In this document: piece after piece, positions 8,595-19,300 of the stretch
How positions within the stretch are numbered: position 1 is the stretch's first letter
Layout of the letters: each line of letters begins with the position of its first letter
From: Mucilaginibacter aquariorum
Lineage (GTDB): Bacteria > Bacteroidota > Bacteroidia > Sphingobacteriales > Sphingobacteriaceae
Direction: 5' to 3'
DNA: 64,000 bases
NCBI RefSeq assembly: GCF_024498135.1
Contig: NZ_JANHOH010000001.1
Location: forward strand, 1,736,001 to 1,800,000
Translations under genes and position numbers: made by a program
Notes under the pieces: model-generated
Told to the model about the DNA's origin: nothing
What the model saw: the letters and a program-made list of their open reading frames with translations, nothing else
Databases searched by the model: none

Positions 8595-9824
8595 TTATCT
8601 ATAATCAGATAACAATCCCTGTGTTCGCTGCATCCATGCCTGGTCAACTCCTTCTTGCCTTGTTTCCACACTACTTCCGTCGAAATTGCAGAAATGGTAA
8701 TAGCCAAGGTTAGTGGTATTGCGCAGTTTGGTATTCATATAATCAATGTTTTGTTGGGCATAATCAAGCCAGGCGGTGTTACCATCCCTTTGGTAAAGTT
8801 TGATCATAGCCTGCGATCCCCATACGCACCATGCCGGGTTTATCCTGCCGTCGGTAGTATTAAAAATGTACACATGGTAAGTGCTGTTCCATAGGGTTGT
8901 GTTCATGCTGCTCCCAAGATTTTGCGCTTTGGTTACATAGCTGTTATCTGCCAAAATTTGGCCGTAAAGCAAAAAAGCCTCAACCATAATGGCGTTATCG
9001 TAGGTGAATTTTTCGGTATGTTTAGTGCCGGAACCCGCGCCGTCAATTTTCCAGATATACAGCCCGGTTGTCGCGTCAAGCATATTACCTACCAGCCAGT
9101 TTTTAATAGAAATAGCCCAATCCCGGTAATAGGTTTGGCCGGTTATCTGGTAAAGGCGTAAAAACAATTGTAACGCTAAACCATTGGTTTGCGTTGGCTT
9201 GCTTTCTTTTACGGTGTTCCACCAAAAACCACCGCCATAGGTACTATCCCACTGGCCACTGTTCATGAGCCAATTTGCACATGCTTTTGCCGAGTTTAAA
9301 TAATTGGTTTGGGTTGTACCGGTGCTAACATCATAGGCATCAAGATAAGCTACGCCCGATAAAGCATTATCATCAGTGTATTTATCTCCGGCTGCTCCGC
9401 TTCCGTTCACATTAGCTGCTGCAAAGTAACCGCCTGAAGGGCTGGATCCATCCCACATGTTATTCATCCAGGCATATGCATTGTTCATGTAAGGCGCATA
9501 TGCCGTGTTGCCAATTTTCACCATAGCGGCATCGGCATAGATCTGGCTAACGTTGTACCACTCATAGGCGGTAGTAGTTTGTGTTGTGGTATTTACCTTA
9601 TAACTGTTATAAGTGGTAAGCAGATTACCGTACACAAAATTGTGTGTCTCCTGGGCTTTTATATAATAGGCCGAGCTTGTGCTTTGAGCTTTGAGCTTTT
9701 TACCCGCTGTGGTTTCATCAATAGTACTTTTTGTAGAAGGTGCCTGATCTTTTTTACAGGCAACCAATACAATGCTTAGCATAATAAATGCCGAAAGCAC
9801 TTTTGCAACTTGATTTGTTCTCAT
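8595..9824 (-). CDS. GH76 lipoprotein, probable endo-alpha-1,6-mannanase (second copy)
   Basis: A 409-residue lipoprotein: lipobox L-V-A-C with the lipidated cysteine at C23, followed by a KK pair. The catalytic acidic pair D151-D152 sits in KYTDDNALSGVAYLDAYD. Other GH76 landmarks are YGGGFWWNT near 217, TNGLALQLF, and FTYDNAIM. It closely resembles the GH76 lipoprotein at 12315-13529, so the two are likely duplicates kept for different positions or chain lengths of mannan. The C-terminal EGVDQAWMQR motif is shared with that copy. Predicted anchoring is the outer membrane; whether it faces outwards cannot be read with certainty. Confidence 0.88.
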   Translation of the reverse strand: MRTNQVAKVLSAFIMLSIVLVACKKDQAPSTKSTIDETTAGKKLKAQSTSSAYYIKAQETHNFVYGNLLTTYNSYKVNTTTQTTTAYEWYNVSQIYADAAMVKIGNTAYAPYMNNAYAWMNNMWDGSSPSGGYFAAANVNGSGAAGDKYTDDNALSGVAYLDAYDVSTGTTQTNYLNSAKACANWLMNSGQWDSTYGGGFWWNTVKESKPTQTNGLALQLFLRLYQITGQTYYRDWAISIKNWLVGNMLDATTGLYIWKIDGAGSGTKHTEKFTYDNAIMVEAFLLYGQILADNSYVTKAQNLGSSMNTTLWNSTYHVYIFNTTDGRINPAWCVWGSQAMIKLYQRDGNTAWLDYAQQNIDYMNTKLRNTTNLGYYHFCNFDGSSVETRQEGVDQAWMQRTQGLLSDYR

Positions 9825-9908
9825 AAGTAAAGGTTTATATTAGGTTTAATTGATTCCGTTTATAATATCTTTTATTTATGCTCTCTCACATGCCCGGCTA
9901 AAAATGAT

Positions 9909-12272
9909 CTATTGTGCCGATGGCGGTGGCGTTTTTGTGCCCCACGCTGTATTTGGCTGACCGCCCATAATAAATATTAGCTTACCGCCTTTCATCAACT
10001 CATCGCGGTATAGCCAGCAATTATCAAGTGGTGCCCCGTTAAATGTTGCCGATTGGATGTAAACGTTATCCTTCGAATTGTTTTTTGTTTCGATGGTTAA
10101 CGTTTTGCTATTACCCAAAGTAATTGTCGCTTTATCAAACAATGGACTACCCAATTCTACAATAGGTCTCAAATCGGTAAAACCTTTCACATCAAACAAA
10201 CCCAAAGCGTTTATCACATACCAAGACCCCAGTTGGCCCTGATCTTCATCCTGCCCGTAACCATAACCGTGGATAGGTTCGGTACCGTAAAACTCTTGAC
10301 CAATAAGTCTTGTCCATTTTTGGGTTAACCATGGCTTACCCGAAAAATTGAACAACCAGCTGATATGCAGATTGGGCTGGTTACCGTGGTTATAAATAGA
10401 GTTGATGCCGGCAAACGCATCGATAGTTTTGCCACCACCAAAGCCCAATTTTTCTGATACCGTGAAAATGCTGTCTAACCTTTTATTGAAATTATCCTTA
10501 CCAATAGCATCGATAAGCCCGGCCGGGTTTTGCGGCACATAAAAAGTATACTGCACAGCGTTACCTTCCTGGAAACCTCTCCAGGGTTGGTATGGGTCAA
10601 ACTTTTCTATAAAGCTGCCGTTCGCCCTTTTTGGCTGCATCAGTTTATTCTGCGGATTAAAGATCTGCCTCCACCCGTTTGAGTATTTGATGAGCTTGTT
10701 GTAATCATCCGTTTTACCCATTGCTTTGGCCATTTGTGCCGCCGCGAACGCGCTGTAGCTGTACTCTAAAGTATGCGAGCCCGAAAAATTAGAACCTGTA
10801 GAATCGGTAACGAAATCTCTGCCTGTTTGATCTAAAAACGGCACGTAGCCATGATCTAAAAACGCTTTGGTATCCATTTTACCAGAACCTACAGCACGGT
10901 TTTTATAATTAAACTCGTTACCTTTTACGGCTTCGTAAGCCAGGTTAACATCATAGTTTCGGATACCCACATTATAAGCGCCTGCCACGGCAAGGCCCAC
11001 AAAGTTTGTTCCCACACCCGATACATATTCGCTGTTGGCAACACCATCACCAAACCAGCCTTTATCTTTATAAAGCTGTAATTGCGTGTTTACAAAGCTG
11101 CCATACCACTCCGGGTAAGATAGCGACCATAACTGGGTAATATTCCAGAAACCGCCCCAAATGGCATCAGTATTGATAAACTCGGCTTTAAGGTTTTTAT
11201 CTGTTTGCGCAGGCAGCTGGCCGGTTAAACCGCCATGCTTTGGATAAGCGCCGTTAACATCGCTGGCTATACCCCTGCCCAATAAAGCATGGAACAGGCC
11301 GGTATAAAACTTGGTTTTGTTTTGCTCATCGGTGCCTTCTACCGTAATTTTACCAAGCTGTTGCTCCCAGGTTTGCTGGGCTTTCGCTTTGGCTTGCTCA
11401 AATGACAGGCCGGTAGCTTCGGTAGTAAAATTATTCTTGGCGTTGGCAATAGAGGTGTATGACAAGCCTGTTTTAATCTCGATGGTTTCGTTATCAGTAG
11501 TTTGATAATTTAACACCAGGCCGGCACCTTTACCGGTAGCACTTGTGCTGTTTTCCTTCACATTATCGCCCGCAAAAGAAGAAATGCTTGCAGGTTTCTT
11601 GCTTATCTCACCGTAAAAGAACATATCCACCTTGCCTTGCGGGTCGTATATTTTTACATACTTTGGATAGGTGCTTACAAAGCCCTCAAAGTGGGTATCA
11701 TCGATCATTTTTATGCCCGCATCGGTAACATCGCCGCTTTCGCCTTGCTTGTTGCCAATATCCAGTATAATGTGCGATAGCTCGTTTTTAGGGAAGGTAT
11801 AGCGTTGAAAACCTACCCTTTTGGTAGCGGTAAGCTCGGCGGTGATCTTATAATCATCCAGCAAAACCTTGTAATAACCGGGTTCGGCAACCTGGTTCTT
11901 GCGATCGAATTTTGAGCGGTAGCCCGTGTTAGCGCCTTCCAGATCGCCAGGCCTTACTTTTAGTGTGCCGGTAGTTGGCATATAGCTTACACCGCCCACC
12001 TGCCATTCATGAAAATGCACAAAACCTTCTATCGAGTTTTGGCGGGTATCATAACCCACCGCTTCCCAGCCCGAAGCGTTGCCATAATGCCCGTTGGTAG
12101 ATGGGGCCAGCTTTGCCATGCCATACGGCACCGCGGCAGGTGTATAAAAAAACCAGCGACTATGCGCCGTACCAATGTTAGGGTCGACGTATTTTGAAAC
12201 ACTTTCGCGCTTTACACTGCACGATGCCAACATGGCCAGTAAAGCAATACCGGAACTGAACTTTATTTTCAT
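9909..12272 (-). CDS. GH92 alpha-mannosidase lipoprotein (second copy)
   Basis: From the ATG at 12272 the protein has 787 residues and a clean lipoprotein signal MKIKFSSGIALLAMLASC with C18 as the lipidated residue. The frame also opens at 12296 but the extra eight residues would only lengthen the signal n-region. GH92 motifs: YVDPNIGTAHSRWFFYTPAA near the N-terminus, TDAIWGGFWNITQLW, FQEGNAVQYTFYVPQN with the candidate acid glutamate, and YGQDEDQGQLGSWYVINALGL in place of the usual DD motif. This variant motif and the N-terminal FFYTPAA differ from the first copy, so a different substrate linkage or aglycone preference is likely. Sandwiched between two GH76 genes. Confidence 0.9.
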   Translation of the reverse strand: MKIKFSSGIALLAMLASCSVKRESVSKYVDPNIGTAHSRWFFYTPAAVPYGMAKLAPSTNGHYGNASGWEAVGYDTRQNSIEGFVHFHEWQVGGVSYMPTTGTLKVRPGDLEGANTGYRSKFDRKNQVAEPGYYKVLLDDYKITAELTATKRVGFQRYTFPKNELSHIILDIGNKQGESGDVTDAGIKMIDDTHFEGFVSTYPKYVKIYDPQGKVDMFFYGEISKKPASISSFAGDNVKENSTSATGKGAGLVLNYQTTDNETIEIKTGLSYTSIANAKNNFTTEATGLSFEQAKAKAQQTWEQQLGKITVEGTDEQNKTKFYTGLFHALLGRGIASDVNGAYPKHGGLTGQLPAQTDKNLKAEFINTDAIWGGFWNITQLWSLSYPEWYGSFVNTQLQLYKDKGWFGDGVANSEYVSGVGTNFVGLAVAGAYNVGIRNYDVNLAYEAVKGNEFNYKNRAVGSGKMDTKAFLDHGYVPFLDQTGRDFVTDSTGSNFSGSHTLEYSYSAFAAAQMAKAMGKTDDYNKLIKYSNGWRQIFNPQNKLMQPKRANGSFIEKFDPYQPWRGFQEGNAVQYTFYVPQNPAGLIDAIGKDNFNKRLDSIFTVSEKLGFGGGKTIDAFAGINSIYNHGNQPNLHISWLFNFSGKPWLTQKWTRLIGQEFYGTEPIHGYGYGQDEDQGQLGSWYVINALGLFDVKGFTDLRPIVELGSPLFDKATITLGNSKTLTIETKNNSKDNVYIQSATFNGAPLDNCWLYRDELMKGGKLIFIMGGQPNTAWGTKTPPPSAQ

Positions 12273-12314
12273 GTAGATATGTTTAAATAGCGGCATTACC
12301 CGCTATGGATCTTC

Positions 12315-13529
12315 TTATTTATATTTAGACATCATAGCCTGTATCCTTTGCATCCAGGCCTGGTCAACACCTTCTATCTCCGGCGAGCGGTTATCACCCG
12401 CAAAGCCCGAGAAAAAATAGTAAGCATGCGTATCTTTATTACGGGCTGCCTTGTTTAGCGCGTCAATATTATTTTGCGCAAACGTAAGCCACTTCGCATT
12501 TTTATCCTGCTCATATAACCTTATCATACCTTGCGTTCCCCAACCGCACCAGGCAGGGTTTACACGTGTTTGGCTTGGGTCGGTATTAAATATATAACCT
12601 TTGTAGGCCGAATTCCATAAAATAGTATTCATGGCATTGCCTATTGCCTGTGCCTTTGCAAGATAGCTGGCATCGTTCATAGCCTTGCCATATAATATAT
12701 CGGCCTCTATCATTATCGCATTATCGTAAGTGAACTTCTCGGTGTGTTTGGTACCTGCACCTGTGCCGTCTATCATCCATATATACAAGCCTGTTGAAGA
12801 ATCGAGCATATTGTTGCGTAGCCAATTATTCACCTTTGTTGCCCAATCACGGTACTCTGTATTGCCTGTTACGGTGTAAAGGCGCGCGAAAAGCTGCATA
12901 GCAACACCGTTTGATTGTGATGGCTTATTAGGTTTTGATGTGTTCCACCAAAAACCGCCGCCATAGGTACTATCCCAAAGCCCGCTGTTTATCAACCAGT
13001 CGGCACATGCTTTGGCTTTATTTAAATAAGCTTGTTTATCAGCACCTTCTGTTATATCATATGCTTCCAGGTAAACCATACCGGTAAGGCCATTATCATC
13101 AACAAATTTGTCGCCGCCAGCACCGGTACCGTTTAGGTTAACCGATGCAAAGTAACCGCCACGAAGGTCAGACTTATCCCAAAAGCCTTCCATAAACTGG
13201 AAGGTTTTGTTCATGTATGGCAGGGCGGTTGCATCACCGGCAGCTACTAAGGCAGCATCGGCGTAGATCTGGCTTACATTATACCATTCAAAACAGCTAT
13301 TGGCGTTTGTAGTAGTGTTTGCGCGATAACTAAAATTAGAGGTTAAAAAATTATTGGTAACAAAGCTACGCGTTTGCTTTGCCAGGTCAAGATATGATAC
13401 AGTTGCCGGCGGATCTGGAGGGGGCGTTCCACCACCTCCACCCGGAGGTTTTGGCGTTACATTACTCTTACCGCACGACGACGCCATTAAAATTACCACA
13501 GCCATCCACCCAAATAGTACTTTTTTCAT
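12315..13529 (-). CDS. GH76 lipoprotein, probable endo-alpha-1,6-mannanase (first copy)
   Basis: A 404-residue lipoprotein with signal MKKVLFGWMAVVILMASSC (lipidated C19), followed by a low-complexity proline/glycine linker (about residues 26-42) that lifts the catalytic domain off the membrane. The acidic pair D144-D145 lies in KFVDDNGLTGMVYLEAYD; YGGGFWWNTSKPNKPSQSNG and FTYDNAIM are further GH76 marks. It is the first hydrolase after the susCDE genes and, with its long linker, is the best candidate for the surface endo-mannanase that starts mannan degradation. A strong hairpin lies between it and susE. Confidence 0.88.
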   Translation of the reverse strand: MKKVLFGWMAVVILMASSCGKSNVTPKPPGGGGGTPPPDPPATVSYLDLAKQTRSFVTNNFLTSNFSYRANTTTNANSCFEWYNVSQIYADAALVAAGDATALPYMNKTFQFMEGFWDKSDLRGGYFASVNLNGTGAGGDKFVDDNGLTGMVYLEAYDITEGADKQAYLNKAKACADWLINSGLWDSTYGGGFWWNTSKPNKPSQSNGVAMQLFARLYTVTGNTEYRDWATKVNNWLRNNMLDSSTGLYIWMIDGTGAGTKHTEKFTYDNAIMIEADILYGKAMNDASYLAKAQAIGNAMNTILWNSAYKGYIFNTDPSQTRVNPAWCGWGTQGMIRLYEQDKNAKWLTFAQNNIDALNKAARNKDTHAYYFFSGFAGDNRSPEIEGVDQAWMQRIQAMMSKYK

Positions 13530-13545
13530 GATGATATTTTATAAA

Positions 13546-13572
13546 GCACCTGCAACTTAAAGCTGCAGGTGC
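13546..13572 (-). terminator. Intercistronic hairpin between susE and GH76
   Basis: GCACCTGCA at 13546-13554 pairs with TGCAGGTGC at 13564-13572, and CTT/AAG inside can pair too, giving a nearly continuous palindrome of 27 bases. No T-run follows on the minus strand, so it is more likely an RNA processing or partial attenuation element that lowers hydrolase expression relative to susCDE than a full terminator. Confidence 0.5.
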
Positions 13573-13591
13573 ATAAATTATAAGCAGCGGC

Positions 13592-14710
13592 TTAATTTAC
13601 CGTTACTTTATGCGTATAAGCATCTGGTTTAAACATTACATCAACTTTAACATTTGCCTTGTCGGCAGATGGATCAAATTTGTAGGTGTTGCTCCATTGA
13701 TCGTTGGTTACCGGCCACAGATAAAAATAAGAAGCTGGTTTGCCTGCTGGTGGGTCGTTGTTGGCATTACTGCTTCCAATATATTCCAGTCCGCCCGCAG
13801 TATGTACAATAAACTTATAACGCTCATCCCGGCCCCATGAGAACTGATAAAATTCTACATCTACACTTGGCGCTTCCCAGGTACTGTTACCTATGTAATT
13901 TAACGTACCAATTTCGGTACCATAAGCAGACATATATAAACCTATAGATTGTATTTCCATTGATTTTGAAGTAGCCGAGGTAAAGTCAAAATTTAGGCGG
14001 TATGTTTTTTTGGCACCGCTAACAGTAATTGGGGTATTGCCTGCTTTAATAATGCCATTCTCAATATAATACTGGTTGCCGCCGTCGGTGTTTTTATCGG
14101 TAAGGATATAGTCACCGGCAGTTAACGAGGTATAGATCTCGAATACGCCATCCTCGGTTTGCTTTAATTTAACCGCTTTGCTTAGGTCTGTACCCCCTTC
14201 GGTTGCCGTACCTGTCAGGTAAAGCTCAGTCGGGTTTTCTGCAAATCCCGCCGGCCTGTCTAACTGTATGGTCCTTGAAACCGAAGCAATTTTGACGTTG
14301 GTACCTTTTGATGCGATAACCGTCCATTTTAACTTGCCTGTGCTTGAAGCTGGTATACCGGCTGTATTAGCTATCTTGTTCAGAGCTTTATGAGTAAGCG
14401 TAATTTGTGGATCTACCCCACCTTTATCAGATACTACTTTATACACTGGCTTACTAAAATCACCGCCTTCTTTAATAAAGGCAATTTCGTATAGTACCAG
14501 CCCGCCATCCGCATCTGTCGCAGCATCCCATTTAAACAATACGCTTGCATCACTTGTAGGGTCGAGCACCACATCGGTATTATCATCCGGCGAAGCCAGA
14601 TTGCCTACAGCGGTTAAGTTAAGGTTTAATGGCCTTCCTTCCTTTTTGCAGGATGTGATTGAAATTATGGCCAGCAGAATTATGCTACCCAGCCTGATCA
14701 GATTTTTCAT
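13592..14710 (-). CDS. SusE-like outer-membrane glycan-binding lipoprotein
   Basis: A 372-residue lipoprotein with lipobox I-T-S-C (lipidated C21). The N-terminal segment LASPDDNTDVVLDPTSDASVLFKWDAATD is the recognisable SusE-type Ig-like domain, followed by a second beta-rich region with ELYLTGTATEGG and repeated starch-module-like strands. Such proteins bind glycan at the cell surface and present it to SusC/SusD. It comes directly after susD (21 bases). There are no catalytic motifs. The glycan is inferred to be alpha-mannan from the neighbouring GH76/GH92 genes. Confidence 0.85.
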   Translation of the reverse strand: MKNLIRLGSIILLAIISITSCKKEGRPLNLNLTAVGNLASPDDNTDVVLDPTSDASVLFKWDAATDADGGLVLYEIAFIKEGGDFSKPVYKVVSDKGGVDPQITLTHKALNKIANTAGIPASSTGKLKWTVIASKGTNVKIASVSRTIQLDRPAGFAENPTELYLTGTATEGGTDLSKAVKLKQTEDGVFEIYTSLTAGDYILTDKNTDGGNQYYIENGIIKAGNTPITVSGAKKTYRLNFDFTSATSKSMEIQSIGLYMSAYGTEIGTLNYIGNSTWEAPSVDVEFYQFSWGRDERYKFIVHTAGGLEYIGSSNANNDPPAGKPASYFYLWPVTNDQWSNTYKFDPSADKANVKVDVMFKPDAYTHKVTVN

Positions 14711-14731
14711 ATCTCTCTAATTTTTTTATTG

Positions 14732-16363
14732 TTAATTGGTGTATCCCGGGTTTTGACCAAGGTTAGCATTCTTGTTAGTTTCGTTTGCCGGTATTGCCCA
14801 CAGGTAATCGCGCTGAGCGTTAAACTTCCTTGACTGTGCCCGTATGTATCCGTTATCGGTACTTTGGTCTCCTGAGAATTTGGCGCCATGTGCGTAACCA
14901 TTCATAACTGTTTCAGCTATTTTCCATCTACGGATATCGTCAGTTCTTAAGCCTTCCATTGCAAGCTCAACTCTTCTTTCGCGCCTGATAATGTTGGTCA
15001 TATCGGCAGCACCCGGATAATTCAATGCACCCGCATCGGTAAAGCCTGCCCTTGCACGCAATGCGCCAATGGTTTTGTTCCAAACAGTTGCATCCATTTG
15101 GCCAAGACTTTGTTTTGCCTCAGCATAATCCAGTAAGATCTCGGCATACCTTATCAAATGCAGGTTATTGCCCGATACAAAGTTTGCCAGCGCGCTTGGG
15201 TCAAAATATTTCCTCCAGTAATAACCGGTTGGCGATGCAGCTTGCGAACCCGCGCTGTATTCGTCCAAACCAGGCTGGACAGGGTCTGTACCCGGTTTTA
15301 TGTAGATAGTTTTGGTAGAATTATTTGCGTTTACCCAAGTATACTTGTCGTACACAACAGTAGCGGTTAAACGCGGGTCGCGGTTTACGTATGGGTTACC
15401 TTCTACATAGCCCGAACCTGTTTCAGTTATACCTTTGCCATTCAGCATAATATAATCGTTAACAAGTTCCTGGGTTGGTGCCATGCTGCTTACACGACCG
15501 CCGACAGTGCGCGGTGCAAAATCCCAAAAATCTTGCCATGTACGTATAGTTGGTACATACTGCAAAGAAAGGATGCTTTCGTTGTTTTTGTTGTTCACCG
15601 TTGGATCGCTAAACAAGGCGCTATAGTTGTTAGCTAACGAATAAGTGCCGTTAGTGCCCTGATCATTCATTAACTTTTCGCAGATAGCTACTACATCTGC
15701 CATACGGTCGCCCTGGTATAATAACACTCTGGCTTCTAAAGCTAATGCAGCGCCTTTTGTGATACGTCCATTTTCTGCTTCAGGCAGCGCATCTTTTGAA
15801 GGAAGATCCGGAATAGCGGCTTCCAACTCATCAAGTACAAATTTAACTACCGTGGCTTTCGGTGAGCGCGGTACTACCTGCGCCTCTTCCGGTGTACCGT
15901 CGTGGTCCATAATAGGTACATCACCATACCATTTTGTTAAATTAAAATGTTCGAATGCACGTATAAAACGAGTTTCGGCCTTTAGCCTGGCAATGGTAGC
16001 AGCCGGAAGGGTGGTATTCTGGTCAACATTTTTCAGAAAGATATTACATGATTTTATAGTTGAGTAATAATAACCCCAATCTCCCTCAAACTTTGCTGTA
16101 AGCGAAGTGGCATTACCACTTGCTATAAGGTTAAGGTCGCCACTTGGCGAATAGGCATTGTCAGATATTGCCTCTGCATTAAAATATAACCCGCTGTTAT
16201 AAATTAAACCGTAGTTGTTATATAAGGCATTGTACACATTCGCGTCCACCTTCCAAAAGGTAAGGTCGGAGAATCTGTCTGTGGGTGCAATATCAAGTTT
16301 TTTACATCCTGATACTGCTACTATCGCAACAGACACGATCAAAAGCTTTTTTAAAAATTTCAT
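14732..16363 (-). CDS. SusD/RagB-type nutrient-binding lipoprotein (mannan locus)
   Basis: A 543-residue lipoprotein (signal MKFLKKLLIVSVAIVAVSGC, lipidated C20). SusD marks include KKLDIAPTDRFSDLTFWK after the cysteine, the TPR-like helices with ETRFIRAFEHFNLTKWYGDVP, NLHLIRYAEILLDYAEAK and the C-terminal RRERRVELAMEGLRTDDIRRWK. It acts as the lid on the partner SusC barrel. It starts 26 bases after the susC stop. The complete length and standard motifs leave little doubt about family; ligand is inferred from the locus. Confidence 0.94.
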   Translation of the reverse strand: MKFLKKLLIVSVAIVAVSGCKKLDIAPTDRFSDLTFWKVDANVYNALYNNYGLIYNSGLYFNAEAISDNAYSPSGDLNLIASGNATSLTAKFEGDWGYYYSTIKSCNIFLKNVDQNTTLPAATIARLKAETRFIRAFEHFNLTKWYGDVPIMDHDGTPEEAQVVPRSPKATVVKFVLDELEAAIPDLPSKDALPEAENGRITKGAALALEARVLLYQGDRMADVVAICEKLMNDQGTNGTYSLANNYSALFSDPTVNNKNNESILSLQYVPTIRTWQDFWDFAPRTVGGRVSSMAPTQELVNDYIMLNGKGITETGSGYVEGNPYVNRDPRLTATVVYDKYTWVNANNSTKTIYIKPGTDPVQPGLDEYSAGSQAASPTGYYWRKYFDPSALANFVSGNNLHLIRYAEILLDYAEAKQSLGQMDATVWNKTIGALRARAGFTDAGALNYPGAADMTNIIRRERRVELAMEGLRTDDIRRWKIAETVMNGYAHGAKFSGDQSTDNGYIRAQSRKFNAQRDYLWAIPANETNKNANLGQNPGYTN

Positions 16364-16389
16364 TTTTATATGTTTTAAATATGATCTGT

Positions 16390-19300
16390 TTAGAAAGTTA
16401 TATCAATTCCGGCACCGTAAAAAACTGCCAGCGGATATTGCCTGGCGCTGTTTGAGGCCGAATACGGACTAAGGTTATTACCAAACTCAGATGTTTCCGG
16501 ATCAATAAAGCTTAGCTTACTAAGAGTAAGCAGGTTTTGCCCTATCAGGGATAACCTTAATCTTTCCATACCTATTTTCTTTGAGATCCTGGTTGGGAAG
16601 GTGTAACCGATATTAACGTTCTTTAACCTAGCATAAGCAGCATTGTACTTATACAGATCTGAGCCGGTACGCCAGTTGTACGTATTTGACGGAGAACCTA
16701 TATTGGCCAATATAGGGTACCTTGCATCCGGGTTGCTTGGCGACCAGATATCTGTTTGATGTTCGTAAACAGTAGCGCCATAACCATAGTGGAACGGCTC
16801 AACCAACTCACCCCTCAGGAATGCGTCGCGTTTGCCAACACCCTGGATGAATAACGACATATCGAAACCTTTGTAGGCTATTCTATATGTAAAACCGAAA
16901 GTATATCGCGGAAATGGGTTACCCAGTATGGCTTTATCTTTGTCATCTATAATACCGTCATTATTCAGGTCTTTAAATTTAAGATCGCCCGGCTGAACAC
17001 TTGCGCCAGCCATTTTTGGAGAATTATCTATATCGGCCTGATTCTGGAAAAATCCATTTGTTTCATAACCATAATATTGGGTTACAGGTTGTCCAACTCT
17101 TCTAATTAACTGAAACACATCCTGGTTGTAGATCTGCTCTTTTGTATTGCCGGTTAACTGTAATAAAGTATTTTGATTATCTGCTATGTTCACGCTAAAG
17201 CTTTGCGTAACATTTTGGCCTCTTAAATTGTAGGTTAACGAAGCTTCCCAGCCTTTTGCCCTAACTTTGGCCACATTATAATCAGGAGATGCAGCGCCAA
17301 ATATTAATGGAATATCCTGCCTTGGCTGTAAAATATTGCTGGTTGTTTTATTAAAGTACTCAAACGTTGCGGTTAACTTATCATTGAATAAGCCTACATC
17401 TAAACCAAGGTTAAAACTTGCTGCCCTTTCCCAGGTCAGGTCTTGGTTAGATAACATAGTACCTGCACCACCAACCGGGGTTTTATCAAACCCATATGCG
17501 CTGGCATAATTAAAGTAGGTAGTTTGATATTGGTAGTTGTTTACGTTTTGGTTACCAACAATACCGTATGATGCCCTTAGCTTAAGCGTATTCACGGTAT
17601 TTTTAATGTTCTGCATAAACGATTCTTCAGATATGATCCACCCTGCACTTACCGATGGGAAGAAACTTGCCCTGTTACCCCTTGCAAATTTTGATGAAGC
17701 ATCGTTACGAAATACGCCTTCTAATAGATATTTGTCTTTATAAGAGTAATTTACCCTACCAAAAACAGAAAGCAAGCTGTTTGAATTAACACCAATGCTA
17801 TTGTTAGAGTTAACAGCATCTACTATAGTACCTGTTGTAGGTGTACCCAGTAAAGGATCAGTTAATGTTTTTTGTAATCTAAAGCCCCGTTGGGTATAGT
17901 TTTCACTTGATACACCTAGCTGTACTTTAAAAGTATGATCAGATATCTTTTTACTGTATTCAGCATTTACCTGTGTATTTAACAATAACGATTTGCTGTT
18001 ACCATCTAATACAGCCCTGTCATCGCCATACACACCTGCCGGTAAATAGTTAACTTGTATCCTTCGGTAAAAGCTGCCGTTGTTTTGAACGGTACCACCA
18101 AACTGGCCGGTTAACTTCAGATCTTTAGTGATGCTTAACTGGCCATTAAACGCACCGAAGATCTCATCATTGTCAGCCTGGTTAAAACCACCCTTTTCAA
18201 GTACGCCGTACTCATTGTATTGCGAAGCTACCGGGTTTGTTAAATAATTACCATCTGCATCCTGCCAGTTATAGTTATGCGGCACGCGGTTGGCATCTGC
18301 AAATATGTTGTTGTTGCCAACGCTATTTGTTTTATTACGTGTTTTGGTATAGTTAAGGATAATGTTAGCCCTGAATTTACCCACTACAGATGTTTGGTTT
18401 AACCGAAGGTTATATTTCTGGTAACCAAAATTGGCACCTTCACCGCCGTTACCTATCAGGTTACTACCTTGGTTTTGGTAACCGGCAGATACATAATAGG
18501 AGCTATTTTCGCTACCACCGCTCATGCTTACGTTGTGCGACTGGAGGGGCGCTTGTTTTAACAGGTGTTCTACATCCCAGGTGCCATTGCCCTGATCTTT
18601 AATAGCCTGGATCTGGTCTGGCGTGTAAGCCGGTGGCAAACCAGAGTTTACCAGCGACTGATTTTTATAGTAAGCATTGTCCCATGCATCTACTTTATGT
18701 ACAAGTACCCTTGCATCCTGCAAACCATAGCTGCCATTATAAGTAATACTAGGTTTTGCGTTTAACTTACCACTTTTGGTAGTTACTAAAATTACACCAT
18801 TTGCAGCACGCGAACCGTATATGGCTGCCGCGCCCGCATCTTTTAATACAGATACGCTGGCTATATCATTTGGGTTTAAAGTATTTAAGTTACCACCAAC
18901 AATACCGTCAATAACTACTAAAGGTGTGTTATCGCCCAGTGTACCTACTCCCCTTATATTCACGATAACATCGCTGCCCGGGTCTAAGGTACTTTGCTGT
19001 ATAATTAAGTTTGGAGACTCACCCTGTAATGCCTGAAAAGTATTTAATACAGGCTTGTTCTCTATACTTTTAGCACTTATAGTACTTACGGCACCAGTAA
19101 GATTAATTTTCTTTTGGGTACCATAACCTACTACAACTACCTCGTTAAGGCTGGTGTTATCAGGTTTCAGGCTAACATTTATTTCGCTTTTGCCGGCTAT
19201 GGCAATTTCCTGCTTTACAAAGCCAATGAACGAAAACGTAAGACTTTTGCCTGCATATGCATCAGGTACGTTAAGTTTATAGCGGCCGTTAACATCTGTT

